Source: Microvirga aerilata (GTDB lineage: Bacteria; Pseudomonadota; Alphaproteobacteria; Rhizobiales; Beijerinckiaceae). Taken from it: a stretch of 64,000 nt of DNA. The position numbers and the translations under genes were made by a program. Where the stretch lies: NCBI RefSeq assembly GCF_016743775.1, contig NZ_JAEQMY010000001.1, positions 62,001 to 126,000 of the forward strand, in the 5' to 3' direction. Below are positions 17,479 to 26,404 of the stretch, in pieces; position 1 is the stretch's first letter, and each line of letters opens with the position of its first letter. The notes under the pieces were generated by a model. The model did no database searches. It was not told the origin of the DNA and was given only the letters and a program-made list of their open reading frames with translations.

Positions 17479-19470
17479 ATGAAACTTTCCCGCCTGTTTC
17501 TTGCGAGCACCGCCCTTCCTCTGATGCTGTTGCCGGCGAACGTGTCGGCCCTCCAGGCGGAAGCCGCGATGCCCATTGTCATCGCCCAAGCTGGACCGAG
17601 TGCCGAAGAGGAACTCCCACCTGGCGCTCGCCCCAGACGGCAGGGCCAGCAGGATGGCGAGGCGCCCCGCGGAGGACGTCAGGGTCAGGAGCGCAGACAG
17701 GACGCCCAGGAGCGCAGACAGGGCGGCCAGGACGCAGGTGGTGCCCCCGCTGCCTCCGAGGAACGTGGTCAGCGCCCGCCCCGCGGTGCAGGCCCGGCCG
17801 AGCGTGGTGCAGGCCCCGCTGAGCGCGGCGCCCCCGACGCGCCGCGCGGCTCCCGCGCCACGGAGTCTGAGGAAGCGCCGCGCCCACGGCGCGACTCGGC
17901 CCAGCCCGCCGAGCGGCCGACGCCGCCTTCCGGTACAACTCCGGCCACTCCCGCCCGGCCGGCGCAGCAGGCGCCCGCAGAGCGCCCATTGCCTTCCGCC
18001 GAGACGCCTGAGCGCCCCGCTCGCCCGGCCGCCCAGGAGCGTGAACGAAACCGCGACCGCCCCGCCGCCGAGCGCGATCGTCCTCGGCAGCCAGCACCTG
18101 CCGCCGAGACCTCTCCGACCGCTCCGGCTCCGGCGGCAACGCCTCCTGCTCCGGCGGCTCAGCCGGCAACGCCTCCGGCCCCGGCACAGCAGCGGCCTGC
18201 CGCAGGCGCGCCTCGCCCGGCCGATGCGGAGCGGCCCACCCGACAGGGAGACACCGAGCGGCCTGACCGCCAGCGCGGGCAGCGTCCGACCCAGGATGCG
18301 CCCACCACAACCACGGCCCCAGCGGCTCCTGCGACGCCCGCACCATCAGCTCCGACCGCGGCCCCTGCGGCACCCGCTGCTCCGACGCCTACCCCCGCCG
18401 CTCCGGCAACCGCTGCGCCCGCAGCTCCGGCTGCCCCCGCGGCACCGGCTCCCGCGACGAGAGCCCAGCCTACAGCTCCGGCTGCACCCACGCAGATCGC
18501 GCCGCGCCAGCAGGCTGCACCCACAGCCCAGCCGCTCGATCCGTCCCGTGTTCGCATCGAGGATCTGCGCAATCAGCGGCGTGAGCGGAGGGAAGGTGGA
18601 CGGGTTATCATCGAGGAGCCCGGCAACCGCACCATTATCCGCCAGGGCAACGAGGTCGTGATCCGTCACGACGAGACCGAGAGGTTCCGCCGGACCTACC
18701 GTGATGCCGACGTGCGTGTCGAACGCCGTGGCGCCGATGAGGAAGTCACCATCGTGCGCCGTCCGGACGGCTCGGAGATCGTGACCGTGCGCGACGAGTA
18801 CGGCAATCTGATCCGCCGCGCGAGGCGAGAGCCGGCAGGCGGCCGCGAGGTCGTGCTGATCGAGAACCGCCGTGGTGACCGCCGCGCGACAACCTACGGA
18901 TATGTCGAGGAGGAGGTCGTGCGCCTGCCGCCGCCGGTGGTCCGGATTCCGCGGGAGGAATACATCGTCGATGTGGAACGCGCATCCCAGGACGACCTGG
19001 TGGAAGCCTTCACGGCTCCTCCCGTCGAGCGGATCGAGCGGTCTTACACGCTCGACGAAGTTCGTCGCAGCCAGCCGCTGCGTGAGCGCATGCGCCGGGT
19101 GGACGTGGATACGGTCACCTTCGAGTTCGGCTCCTGGGAGCTGGCCGGCGATCAGGCAGGCGCTCTGACGGGCATTGCCGAGGCGATCAAGGCAGCCCTG
19201 GCCAAGAATCCGAACGAGATCTTCCTGATCGAAGGCCATACGGATGCCGTCGGCCCGGACGAGGACAATCTCACCCTCTCCGACCGCCGCGCCGAGACGG
19301 TTGCGACGATCCTGTCCGAACGGTTCCAGATCCCGGCCGAGAACCTCACCACGCAGGGATACGGCGAGCAGTACCTGAAGGTGAGCACGGAGGCGCCCGA
19401 GCGGCAGAACCGTCGGGTGGCCATGCGCCGCATCACCCCGCTTCTGCAGGGACAGAACCAGCAGCAGTAA
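17479..19470 (+). CDS. OmpA-family protein with long Pro/Ala/Arg-rich region
   Basis: Exported envelope protein of 663 aa from ATG 17479, chosen because MKLSRLFLASTALPLMLLP is a clear signal peptide (cleavage near VSA); the frame is open to 17350. Residues ~38-352 are low complexity, first Arg/Gln/Gly/Glu-rich, then Pro/Ala/Thr-rich. A charged middle part (~353-530, repeats like RRGADEEVTIVRRPDGSE) follows. The C-terminal ~115 residues form an OmpA peptidoglycan-binding domain (FEFGSWEL, IEGHTDAVGPDEDNLTLSDRRAETV, QGYGE). It probably spans the periplasm to the cell wall. No beta-barrel is evident. Confidence 0.85.
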   Translation: MKLSRLFLASTALPLMLLPANVSALQAEAAMPIVIAQAGPSAEEELPPGARPRRQGQQDGEAPRGGRQGQERRQDAQERRQGGQDAGGAPAASEERGQRPPRGAGPAERGAGPAERGAPDAPRGSRATESEEAPRPRRDSAQPAERPTPPSGTTPATPARPAQQAPAERPLPSAETPERPARPAAQERERNRDRPAAERDRPRQPAPAAETSPTAPAPAATPPAPAAQPATPPAPAQQRPAAGAPRPADAERPTRQGDTERPDRQRGQRPTQDAPTTTTAPAAPATPAPSAPTAAPAAPAAPTPTPAAPATAAPAAPAAPAAPAPATRAQPTAPAAPTQIAPRQQAAPTAQPLDPSRVRIEDLRNQRRERREGGRVIIEEPGNRTIIRQGNEVVIRHDETERFRRTYRDADVRVERRGADEEVTIVRRPDGSEIVTVRDEYGNLIRRARREPAGGREVVLIENRRGDRRATTYGYVEEEVVRLPPPVVRIPREEYIVDVERASQDDLVEAFTAPPVERIERSYTLDEVRRSQPLRERMRRVDVDTVTFEFGSWELAGDQAGALTGIAEAIKAALAKNPNEIFLIEGHTDAVGPDEDNLTLSDRRAETVATILSERFQIPAENLTTQGYGEQYLKVSTEAPERQNRRVAMRRITPLLQGQNQQQ

Positions 19471-19478
19471 GCCGATCT

Positions 19479-19507
19479 GCCGTGAGGCTCCCCGCGAGCC
19501 TCACGGC
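19479..19507. terminator. Perfect hairpin between convergent OmpA and cyclase genes
   Basis: GCCGTGAGGCTC at 19479-19490 pairs perfectly with 19496-19507 across a 5-base loop. It lies nine bases past the OmpA stop and before the stop of the opposing cyclase gene, so it can act on both strands. The plus side is followed by TGTTC, not a strong T-run. Confidence 0.65.
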
Positions 19508-19524
19508 TGTTCAACAGTCCTGAT

Positions 19525-21300
19525 TTACTCCGGAAGGCCTGCCTGCCGCAGGCCTTCCGCGAACCGGCTCATGGCTTCCTTGCTGAAGGCCATGGCTTGC
19601 AGAATGTCCGTGACGGTGATGCCTGGATATCCCTTGAGCAGTTCCCCAACGCTTTCCTGCGCCTTGTCGAGCTCGCCGGCCAGGAAATAGGACGGCGCAA
19701 GCGTCCGGTGGATCCAGGCCGCAGTCGGCTTCGCCATAAGGGCCTTTTCCTGCCACTGCGTCGCCTGATCATAACGCTTTGCAATGAAGTGGGCGCAGCC
19801 AATTCCCATTTCGCAATTGAACGCCATGGGATCGAACGGGCTGAGGCGGAGCGAGCGCTCGAAATGCTGGATCGCGACCTCTGGATCATCCTGGTAGTTG
19901 CGCAGCCATCCGCTGCGGTTCCACCCCCACGCCGAGTTCGTATCCAATGAGAGAGCCCGATCCAGCATGAAGGTGGCGCGCTGATATTCTTTCGTGATCG
20001 TCAGCGCTGCGCCCAGCACCGTCAAAATGAAGGGATCGTCGTGGCAGAGGGCGGCCGCCGTCTGCGCCTGACGCAACGTCTCGCGCTTGTCCTCCCGGAT
20101 ATTCGTGGACCAGTTGTAGACAATCCTCTGCCCCCGGCACCACGCTGCCAGGGAGAGAGCCAGCGGATAACCGGGATCGAGGAGCAGAGCTTTTTCCAGC
20201 AGCCTTGCTGCCTCCCGGTTTCCCTCGTATTCCAACGACCATACGTAGGGAAGCGCCCGCATGACCAGATCGTAGGCGTCCAGGTTCTCGGGGCGCTTGC
20301 GTCTTGCCCGCTCGATCTCGGCCGCTCGGATGGAGGGTTGGATCGATCCCACGACGCTGGCCGTGATCTGGTCCTGCAGATCGAAGACATCCGCCACGAC
20401 CCCATCATAATGTTCGGCCCAAAGATGAACACCGGTCATGGCGTCCACCAACTGTGCCGTAATGCGAAGTCTATCGGCAGAACGTCTGACGCTGCCTTCG
20501 AGCACGTACCGCACGCCGAGCTCGCGGCCGATCTGCTGTACGTTTATGGATCGCCCCTTGTAGGCGTAGGTCGAGTTCCGGGCGATCACGAAGAAGGATC
20601 TGAAGCGCGACAGAGCTGCAATGATGTCCTCGACGATCCCGTCGGCAAAAAAATCCTGCTCGGGATCCTTGCTGATGTTGACGAAGGGCAGAACGGCGAT
20701 TGAGGGCTGGTTCAGGACCGGCGGCACGAAACGTCGCTCGCCTGAGGCTTCTGATGAGTCCAGCCCTTCCAGAAGGCAATAGACCTTGATGGGCCTTCCG
20801 ATGTTCTTGAAGCGATGCTCTCCGCGGTCCTCGAACTCGAAGGGAAGCTTGTCCCTCACCTCTTCATAGACTTTCGCGGACAGGCAGATGCCCCCTGGCA
20901 GCGCCATCTTCTGCAGGCGCGAGGCTATGTTCACTCCGTCTCCAAAGATGTCCCCGTCCTCCTCGATCATAATGTCGCCGATATTGATCCCGATGCGCAG
21001 CTGGAGCGGCCTCATCGCCTCTTTGCTCGAGGTCGATGCGACGGATTTCTGAAGATCCACTGCACATCGAACGGCTTCCACAGGACTTGAGAACTCGACC
21101 AGGAACCCATCCCCGACGGTTTTCACCAGCCGCCCATGGTGGGAGCGAATGCTTGGCTCGATCACCTGCCGCCGCAGGTCTCGAAGACGAGCCAGCGTGC
21201 CTTCCTCGTCTTTGGACATGAGATCGGAATAGCCTACCACGTCAGCGGCAAGGACAGCTGCGAGACGTCTTTGCGCCGTCTGATCAGAAGGGCTGCTCAT
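19525..21300 (-). CDS. Class III adenylate/guanylate cyclase with TolB-like and TPR regions
   Basis: 591-aa soluble signalling protein. Residues ~10-180 form a class III cyclase domain: ADVVGYSDLM (first metal Asp), KTVGDGFLVEF (second metal Asp), FGDGVNIASRLQ (transition-state Asn/Arg region). Residues ~205-330 form a TolB-like segment (IAVLPFVNISKDPEQDFFADGIVEDI) and ~340-590 TPR-like repeats (WGWNRSGWLRNYQDDPEVAIQHFERSLRLSP). This cyclase-TolB-TPR architecture is common and multicopy in Rhizobiales. Cyclic AMP is the likely product, judged from the family. It is monocistronic and convergent with the OmpA gene. No membrane segment is seen. Confidence 0.88.
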   Translation of the reverse strand: MSSPSDQTAQRRLAAVLAADVVGYSDLMSKDEEGTLARLRDLRRQVIEPSIRSHHGRLVKTVGDGFLVEFSSPVEAVRCAVDLQKSVASTSSKEAMRPLQLRIGINIGDIMIEEDGDIFGDGVNIASRLQKMALPGGICLSAKVYEEVRDKLPFEFEDRGEHRFKNIGRPIKVYCLLEGLDSSEASGERRFVPPVLNQPSIAVLPFVNISKDPEQDFFADGIVEDIIAALSRFRSFFVIARNSTYAYKGRSINVQQIGRELGVRYVLEGSVRRSADRLRITAQLVDAMTGVHLWAEHYDGVVADVFDLQDQITASVVGSIQPSIRAAEIERARRKRPENLDAYDLVMRALPYVWSLEYEGNREAARLLEKALLLDPGYPLALSLAAWCRGQRIVYNWSTNIREDKRETLRQAQTAAALCHDDPFILTVLGAALTITKEYQRATFMLDRALSLDTNSAWGWNRSGWLRNYQDDPEVAIQHFERSLRLSPFDPMAFNCEMGIGCAHFIAKRYDQATQWQEKALMAKPTAAWIHRTLAPSYFLAGELDKAQESVGELLKGYPGITVTDILQAMAFSKEAMSRFAEGLRQAGLPE

Positions 21301-21635
21301 GGCCTCTCCAGGACGTCGACGCTGAAACTGACGCTACAGGGGAAGATTACTCAACAGGCTGTTCGGCTTTTCATCGTTCCCTCATGATAAAGCCTCACAT
21401 CCCATCTGGTTGCGTCGGGAAACTGCCTGAAATCGATGCAAAGCAAGGATTTTCAAAGGAATTGGCGCTCTCCTGCCGGTTTCTGGAAGCCCCTCGTGGC
21501 GGGAGATGCCGTGCAGGCACCTTGCGCTTTCCGGCAGTCCTGTACGACCTTAGAAGGAGCGGGCTCAAGTATTCTTCTTTCATTAACCTTTTGACATGAC
21601 GTTAGGCTAAGCACAAAAAGGATGAGAGTCGGGCG
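21301..21635. other. Divergent intergenic region, 335 bp
   Basis: Separates the cyclase gene (minus) from the chemoreceptor gene (plus) and should contain both promoters. A TTGACA occurs at 21591-21596, 40 bases before the chemoreceptor ATG, but no good -10 follows at the right distance. AAAAGGATGAG at ~21616-21626 may be its ribosome binding site. Nothing else is recognised. Confidence 0.45.
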
Positions 21636-23384
21636 ATGTTCAGTATTCTGCGGCGCGCTCCAGAAACGATTATTGCCGCTGGCCCCGATGCGGCTGCGCC
21701 GGCGGAACCGTCTGTTCCGGCATCACCAGAGAAGCAATTTGACACCGAGATCGTCGCTTCGTTGGAGGCTGACGTTCTAAGGGCGATCCAAGGCGTGACC
21801 CAGGCCATTGCCGTGGCCGCGGCTGATGTAGCGGCCGTCGAGAAGGATCTGGCAGAGATCCGCACCCATGCGGGGGAGCTTGCCTCGTCGGGCAGAACCG
21901 CTTCCGACGAGACCCTCTCGCTTGCCTCCTCGACCGAGGAACTGGCGGTCACCTCCGCCGAGATCGGGCGCGCAATGGATCAGGCGAGCACGCGGATCGA
22001 CAGCGCCGTGCAGGCGGCGCAGAAAGCCAGCGCCCTCATCACGCAACTCTCTGCCGCCACATCGGAGATCGTGGGCATCGTCGATACGATCTCGGCGGTC
22101 GCACGTCAGACCAATCTTCTGGCGCTCAACGCCACCATCGAGGCAGCGAGGGCTGGCGAGGCCGGGCGAGGCTTTGCGGTGGTGGCAAGTGAAGTGAAAG
22201 TTCTTTCCATGGAAACCGGAAGGGCTGCGGACGACATCCGTCAGCGGATCGACCGCCTGCGGGAAACGGCTCAGGCTTCCACGAGCGCCGTGGCTGAGGT
22301 CGTCGATGTCGTTCAAAGCGTCCGGCCGGTGTTCGACACGGTCCGGAACGCCGTCGGGGAACAGAACTCGGCCATCGGCGAGGTGTCTCGCCTGGCCACG
22401 AGGACGTCGTCGAGCGTTGGCCAGGTGAGCAACCGGGCCGGAGATGTGGACACGATTTCGCTCAATGCGAGCCACAGGGCCAACCAGGCCGATCAGGCGA
22501 CCAAGAATGCCGACGGTCTCGCAAAGGCCCTGGGCCAGCGTTTCGTCACGGTAATCCGCCAGAGCGAACTGGGCGACAGGCGTCAATCGGATCGATTCCC
22601 GGTCGACCACCCTGCGACGGTCTGGATTTCCGGGCGCACCGCCTCCTCGCGGCTGATCGACGTCAGCAACGGCGGCGTCCTTCTGGCTCCTGTTGCGGGC
22701 ACACGGATCGAGTTGGGCTCAAGAGGGGAGATCGAGATTCAGAACGCCGGCCGCTTCGGCATGCGGATCGTCGCCGCGAGCCCCATGGGTGTTCACTGCG
22801 CCTTCGATCGGCTAGATCCTGGAGCGCGTACCCGCATCGACGGCTTCATCGCGCAGGTGGAGGCAACCTATCGCCCCCGCATCCTGCTCGCCCAGGAGAC
22901 CGCACGCCACGTCGAGACGGCCATCGAGCGTGCGGTGGCCGATGGGACGGTGACCCGCGACGCCGTCTTCGACACGGAATACAGGCTGCTCTCCGGCACA
23001 GACCCGGTTCAATACGGCACGGCCTATCTGCCGGTCTTCGGGAGGCTCCTGCCGCCGATCCTCGAGAAGGTCCTTGCATCGGACCCCACCATGGCCTTCT
23101 GCCTGGCCATTGACCGCAACGGCTACATCCCGGTCCATAACAGGATCTACTCGCAGCCTCAGCGCACGGGCGATCCGGTTTGGAACGCGGCGAATGCCCG
23201 AAACAAGCGGATCTTCGACGATCGTGCCGGCATCACGGCGGCTCGGAGCACGAGGCCTTTCGCTGTTCAGGCCTATGCCCGGGACATGGGCGGCGGGAAG
23301 ATCGTGATGATGCAGGAGGTGGACGCCCCCATTCGCGTCCTGGGCCGCCATTGGGGCGGCTTGAGAACGGCCTACAAGGCTTGA
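21636..23384 (+). CDS. Soluble methyl-accepting chemotaxis protein with PilZ domain
   Basis: 582-aa chemoreceptor-like protein without a signal peptide or membrane segment. The MCP signalling hairpin is at ~148-190 ([20 protein letters not shown], then [11 protein letters not shown]). A PilZ domain at ~312-393 has both c-di-GMP motifs, RQSDR and DVSNGG. The C-terminal ~190 residues (with [31 protein letters not shown] and [12 protein letters not shown]) match a conserved module I remember from the ends of other alphaproteobacterial MCPs, perhaps Cache/PAS-like. It should signal through cytosolic CheA arrays, but no che genes are nearby. It is convergent with era. Confidence 0.87.
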   Translation: MFSILRRAPETIIAAGPDAAAPAEPSVPASPEKQFDTEIVASLEADVLRAIQGVTQAIAVAAADVAAVEKDLAEIRTHAGELASSGRTASDETLSLASSTEELAVTSAEIGRAMDQASTRIDSAVQAAQKASALITQLSAATSEIVGIVDTISAVARQTNLLALNATIEAARAGEAGRGFAVVASEVKVLSMETGRAADDIRQRIDRLRETAQASTSAVAEVVDVVQSVRPVFDTVRNAVGEQNSAIGEVSRLATRTSSSVGQVSNRAGDVDTISLNASHRANQADQATKNADGLAKALGQRFVTVIRQSELGDRRQSDRFPVDHPATVWISGRTASSRLIDVSNGGVLLAPVAGTRIELGSRGEIEIQNAGRFGMRIVAASPMGVHCAFDRLDPGARTRIDGFIAQVEATYRPRILLAQETARHVETAIERAVADGTVTRDAVFDTEYRLLSGTDPVQYGTAYLPVFGRLLPPILEKVLASDPTMAFCLAIDRNGYIPVHNRIYSQPQRTGDPVWNAANARNKRIFDDRAGITAARSTRPFAVQAYARDMGGGKIVMMQEVDAPIRVLGRHWGGLRTAYKA

Positions 23385-23408
23385 ACGGGAGGCTTGCCGC
23401 TCAGGCGC

Positions 23409-24326
23409 CTAACCGCCCCGCGGGAACTCCAGGCCCATCTCGCGATAGCGCTCCGGATCGTCGCTCCAGTTCTCCCGCACCTTCACGAAGATGAAGAGGT
23501 GGACCGGGGACTCGGCAATCTCCGCGATCTCCTTGCGGGCGGCCTGCCCGATGGCTTTGATGGTCTGCCCGCCCTTGCCGAGCACGATCTTGCGCTGGCT
23601 GTCCCGCTCCACGAACACGGTCTGCTCGATGCGCACCGAGCCGTCGGGGCGCGGCTGCCACTGGTCCGTCTCGACGGTCGACTGGTAGGGCAGTTCCTCG
23701 TGCAGGCGCTCGTAGATCTTCTCGCGGGTGATCTCGGCCGCCAGCATCCGCAGGGGCGCATCGGAGATCTGGTCCTCCGGGTAGAGCCAGGGACCTTCCG
23801 GCATCATCCCGGCAAGCTGCCGCTTCAGCGTCTCGATCCCATCGCCCTTCAGGGCCGAAATCATGAAGGTGTGAGCGAAGGGCACCTTCTCGTTGAGCTT
23901 TGACGCAAGCTCCAGCAGCTTCGAGCGCTCGATCAGATCGATCTTGTTCAGGATCAGCACCTTCGGGCGCTTGAGGTCGGGCAGCTTCTCGAGGATCGCC
24001 TCGGCCTCCTCGTCGATGCCCTTGCGGACGTCGAGCAGGAGAGCGATCACATCCGCGTCGCCTGCCCCGCCCCAGGCGGAGGTGACCATGGCCCGGTCGA
24101 GCCGACGCTTCGGCTTGAAGATGCCGGGGGTGTCCACGAAGATGAGCTGCGCCTCGCCCTCGATGGCGATGCCGCGCACCAGGGCCCTGGTCGTCTGCAC
24201 CTTGCGGGACACGATGGAGACCTTGGAGCCGACAAGCGAGTTCAGCAGGGTCGACTTGCCCGCGTTCGGCGCGCCGATGAGGGCGATGAAACCGGCCTTC
24301 GTGGCGGTTTGCTCAGGCTGTTCCAT
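23409..24326 (-). CDS. era: GTPase Era
   Basis: Ras-like GTPase that binds 16S rRNA and guides 30S subunit maturation. G1 is [17 protein letters not shown]3 is FVDTPGIF and G4 is LNKID; the C-terminal KH domain has VLGKGGQTIKAIGQAAR. Length 305 aa is normal. Its ATG lies inside the 3' end of rnc (14-base overlap), so translation is coupled. It is the last gene of pdxJ-acpS-lepB-rnc-era. Confidence 0.97.
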   Translation of the reverse strand: MEQPEQTATKAGFIALIGAPNAGKSTLLNSLVGSKVSIVSRKVQTTRALVRGIAIEGEAQLIFVDTPGIFKPKRRLDRAMVTSAWGGAGDADVIALLLDVRKGIDEEAEAILEKLPDLKRPKVLILNKIDLIERSKLLELASKLNEKVPFAHTFMISALKGDGIETLKRQLAGMMPEGPWLYPEDQISDAPLRMLAAEITREKIYERLHEELPYQSTVETDQWQPRPDGSVRIEQTVFVERDSQRKIVLGKGGQTIKAIGQAARKEIAEIAESPVHLFIFVKVRENWSDDPERYREMGLEFPRGG

Positions 24327-25023
24327 GCTCTTCCTCCGTCCAGACGCCTTCCTTCAAGAGAAGGCTTCGCGCCGCCGCCTGTTCCGCGATTCTCTTGGAT
24401 GTGCCGAGCCCAAACTCGCTTTCGCTGCCCTTGACCTTCACCATCACCCGAAACTTCGGCGCATGGTCCGGCCCCGTCTGCTCGACCACCGCATAGCTGG
24501 GGGGCGGAAGGCCCCGCCCCTGCGCCCATTCCTGAAGGGCGCTCTTCGGGTCGCGCAAGGGGCGGCGGGGGGCATCCACCAGTTCCTGGAACGAGCGCTC
24601 CACGAGGCCTTTGGCGGCCTCGTACCCGCCGTCGAGGAAGACCGCCCCGATGATGGCCTCGCACACATCGGCCAGGATCGTCGGATTGCGCCGCTCGCCT
24701 GAATGCGCCTCGCCGGCGCCCAGCTTCAGATGAGGGCCGACATCCCAGGCAACCGCGATCTCGGCGCAGCTTTCACGCCGCACCAGCTCCGCCAGCCGCC
24801 GGGACAGCTCGCCCTCGGGGGCGTTGGGAAAGGTATTGTGGAGAAGCTCGGCAATGGCGAGCCCGAGCACCCGGTCTCCGAGAAACTCCAGCCGCTGGTA
24901 GCTCTGCCCGCCTGCCTGAGGGGCGCTCACATGGGTGAGCGCCTCTTCGAGAAGTTCAGGCTTTTCGAAGCGGTAGTCGAGCTTCTTCAGAAGCTCCTCG
25001 AGGTCTGGCTTGCGGCGGGCCAC
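24313..25023 (-). CDS. rnc: Ribonuclease III
   Basis: Double-strand-specific RNase that processes rRNA precursors and structured mRNAs. The nuclease signature is QRLEFLGDRVLGLAIAEL at ~42-59; the second acidic cluster is in ILADVCEAIIGAVFLDGG; a C-terminal dsRNA-binding domain spans ~162-230 (DPKSALQEWAQGRG to EQAAARSLL). 236 aa, usual length. It starts with GTG at 25023, three bases after the lepB stop, and overlaps era. Confidence 0.97.
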   Translation of the reverse strand: MARRKPDLEELLKKLDYRFEKPELLEEALTHVSAPQAGGQSYQRLEFLGDRVLGLAIAELLHNTFPNAPEGELSRRLAELVRRESCAEIAVAWDVGPHLKLGAGEAHSGERRNPTILADVCEAIIGAVFLDGGYEAAKGLVERSFQELVDAPRRPLRDPKSALQEWAQGRGLPPPSYAVVEQTGPDHAPKFRVMVKVKGSESEFGLGTSKRIAEQAAARSLLLKEGVWTEEEHGTA

Positions 25024-25026
25024 GGA

Positions 25027-25803
25027 TTATCGAATCCTCTCGAACAGACGGTTCCAGCGGATCTTCTGCGGCCATTCCCAGGGACGCCAAAGGGATGCGG
25101 TCTCGTCGATCGAGAAGAAGATGATCTCGGCCCGGCCCACCAAGTTCTCGAACGGCACCTGACCGACGCTGGCCTCGTCCCGGGAGTCGGTGGAGTTGTC
25201 CCGGTTGTCCCCCATCATGAAGAAATGGCCCGGCTGCACCGTGTAGACGTTCGTGTTGTCCCAGTAGCCCCGGTCCCCGTCACGCTCGATGACGAAATAC
25301 GACACGCCGCCGGGCAGGGTTTCCTTGTAGCGGGGAACGCTCACGGTGCGTCCGTAGAGGTCCGTGGTCTTGTAATCCTCGGCACGCTCGCGCTGAATCG
25401 GCTGCCCGTTGATGTGCAGCACGCCGCTGATCACCTGGATCCGATCCCCGGGCAGGCCGATCACCCGCTTGATGTAGTCGGTGGAGTTGTCCTTCGGCAG
25501 CTTGAAGACGGAGATCTCGCCCCGCTTGGGCTCGGAGCCGAAGATGCGGCCCGAGAAGACGCCCGGGCTGAAGGGAATCGAATGCTTGGAGTACCCGTAG
25601 GAGTACTTCGACACGAACAGGTAGTCGCCGATCAGCAGGGTCGGGATGAGGGAGCCCGACGGGATGTTGAAGGGCTGGAAGAGCACGGTGCGGACCACGA
25701 CCGCGATCAGGAGGGCTTGGACGATCACCTTGATCGTCTCCCAGAGACCGCCTTCGTCATTCTTCACGCTGCTGCCTACGTATTTGCCGGTTTTGTCGCT
25801 CAC
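25027..25803 (-). CDS. lepB: Signal peptidase I
   Basis: Inner-membrane serine protease that cleaves Sec and Tat signal peptides on the periplasmic side. One N-terminal membrane segment (IKVIVQALLIAVVVRTVLF) precedes the catalytic serine in IPSGSLIPTLLIGDYLFVSK (Leu where many species have Met after the Ser); the catalytic lysine is in DYIKRVIGLPGD, and GDNRDNSTDSR is the conserved box. From GTG 25803 it has 258 aa; a further GTG at 25830 would add nine residues. It follows acpS after a 200-base gap that contains a perfect palindrome. Confidence 0.94.
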   Translation of the reverse strand: MSDKTGKYVGSSVKNDEGGLWETIKVIVQALLIAVVVRTVLFQPFNIPSGSLIPTLLIGDYLFVSKYSYGYSKHSIPFSPGVFSGRIFGSEPKRGEISVFKLPKDNSTDYIKRVIGLPGDRIQVISGVLHINGQPIQRERAEDYKTTDLYGRTVSVPRYKETLPGGVSYFVIERDGDRGYWDNTNVYTVQPGHFFMMGDNRDNSTDSRDEASVGQVPFENLVGRAEIIFFSIDETASLWRPWEWPQKIRWNRLFERIR

Positions 25804-25863
25804 GTCTATCGACCTATGCTTTCGAAACACGACGGCTCGCGCCGTCTCGCTGATTGAGGCAGT

Positions 25864-25905
25864 CGGGAGCGGTTTGCACTCAGCCCCGAGTGCAAACCGC
25901 TCCCG
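25864..25905. repeat. Perfect 18-bp palindrome inside the acpS-lepB gap
   Basis: CGGGAGCGGTTTGCACTC at 25864-25881 is perfectly complementary to 25888-25905, with a 6-base loop. It lies between two genes transcribed in the same direction (acpS then lepB). On the minus strand no T-run follows it, so it is not a classical terminator. It could be an RNA processing site, an attenuator or a palindromic repeat element. It looks like elements I remember from Rhizobiales intergenic DNA. Confidence 0.75.
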
Positions 25906-26005
25906 ATCAATTTTAGCTGTCGCAGCCCCATCCGGCGGACCTTGATCCGTTCCGCCGCGGCAATCCTCTAACCTATGGCGTGCCCTGCCGCAACGCAGCG
26001 TCTCC

Positions 26006-26404
26006 TCACGCCGGCAGGGCCTCGATGATCACGAAGGCTTGAGCCATGGGCGGATCGTCCGTCAGCGTGACATGCACCACCGCCTTGTGGCCCTCCGGCG
26101 TCATGGCCTGAAGGCGCTCCAGCGCCCCGCCGGTCAGGCGCAGCGTCGGGCGTCCGCCGGGGAGATTGACCACCTCCATGTCCCGCCAGAACACCCCGTG
26201 GCTCAGGCCTGTGCCGAGGGCCTTGGCGCAGGCCTCCTTGGCGGCGAAGCGGCGGGCATAGGACGGGGCACGGGCGGCGCGGCGGTCGCTCCTGGCCCTC
26301 TCGCCCTCGGTGAAGACCCGGTGGGTGAAGCGGTCGCCGAAGCGCTCGATCGACTTTTCGATGCGGCGGATGTCGCAGAGGTCGGATCCGATGCCCAGAA
26401 TCAT
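26006..26404 (-). CDS. acpS: Holo-[acyl-carrier-protein] synthase
   Basis: Transfers 4'-phosphopantetheine from CoA to acyl carrier protein, activating it for fatty acid synthesis. Motifs: [23 protein letters not shown] with the metal Asp, and [17 protein letters not shown] with the catalytic Glu-Lys. 132 aa, normal. Its ATG overlaps the pdxJ stop by four bases (ATGA), showing coupling. Confidence 0.95.
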   Translation of the reverse strand: MILGIGSDLCDIRRIEKSIERFGDRFTHRVFTEGERARSDRRAARAPSYARRFAAKEACAKALGTGLSHGVFWRDMEVVNLPGGRPTLRLTGGALERLQAMTPEGHKAVVHVTLTDDPPMAQAFVIIEALPA

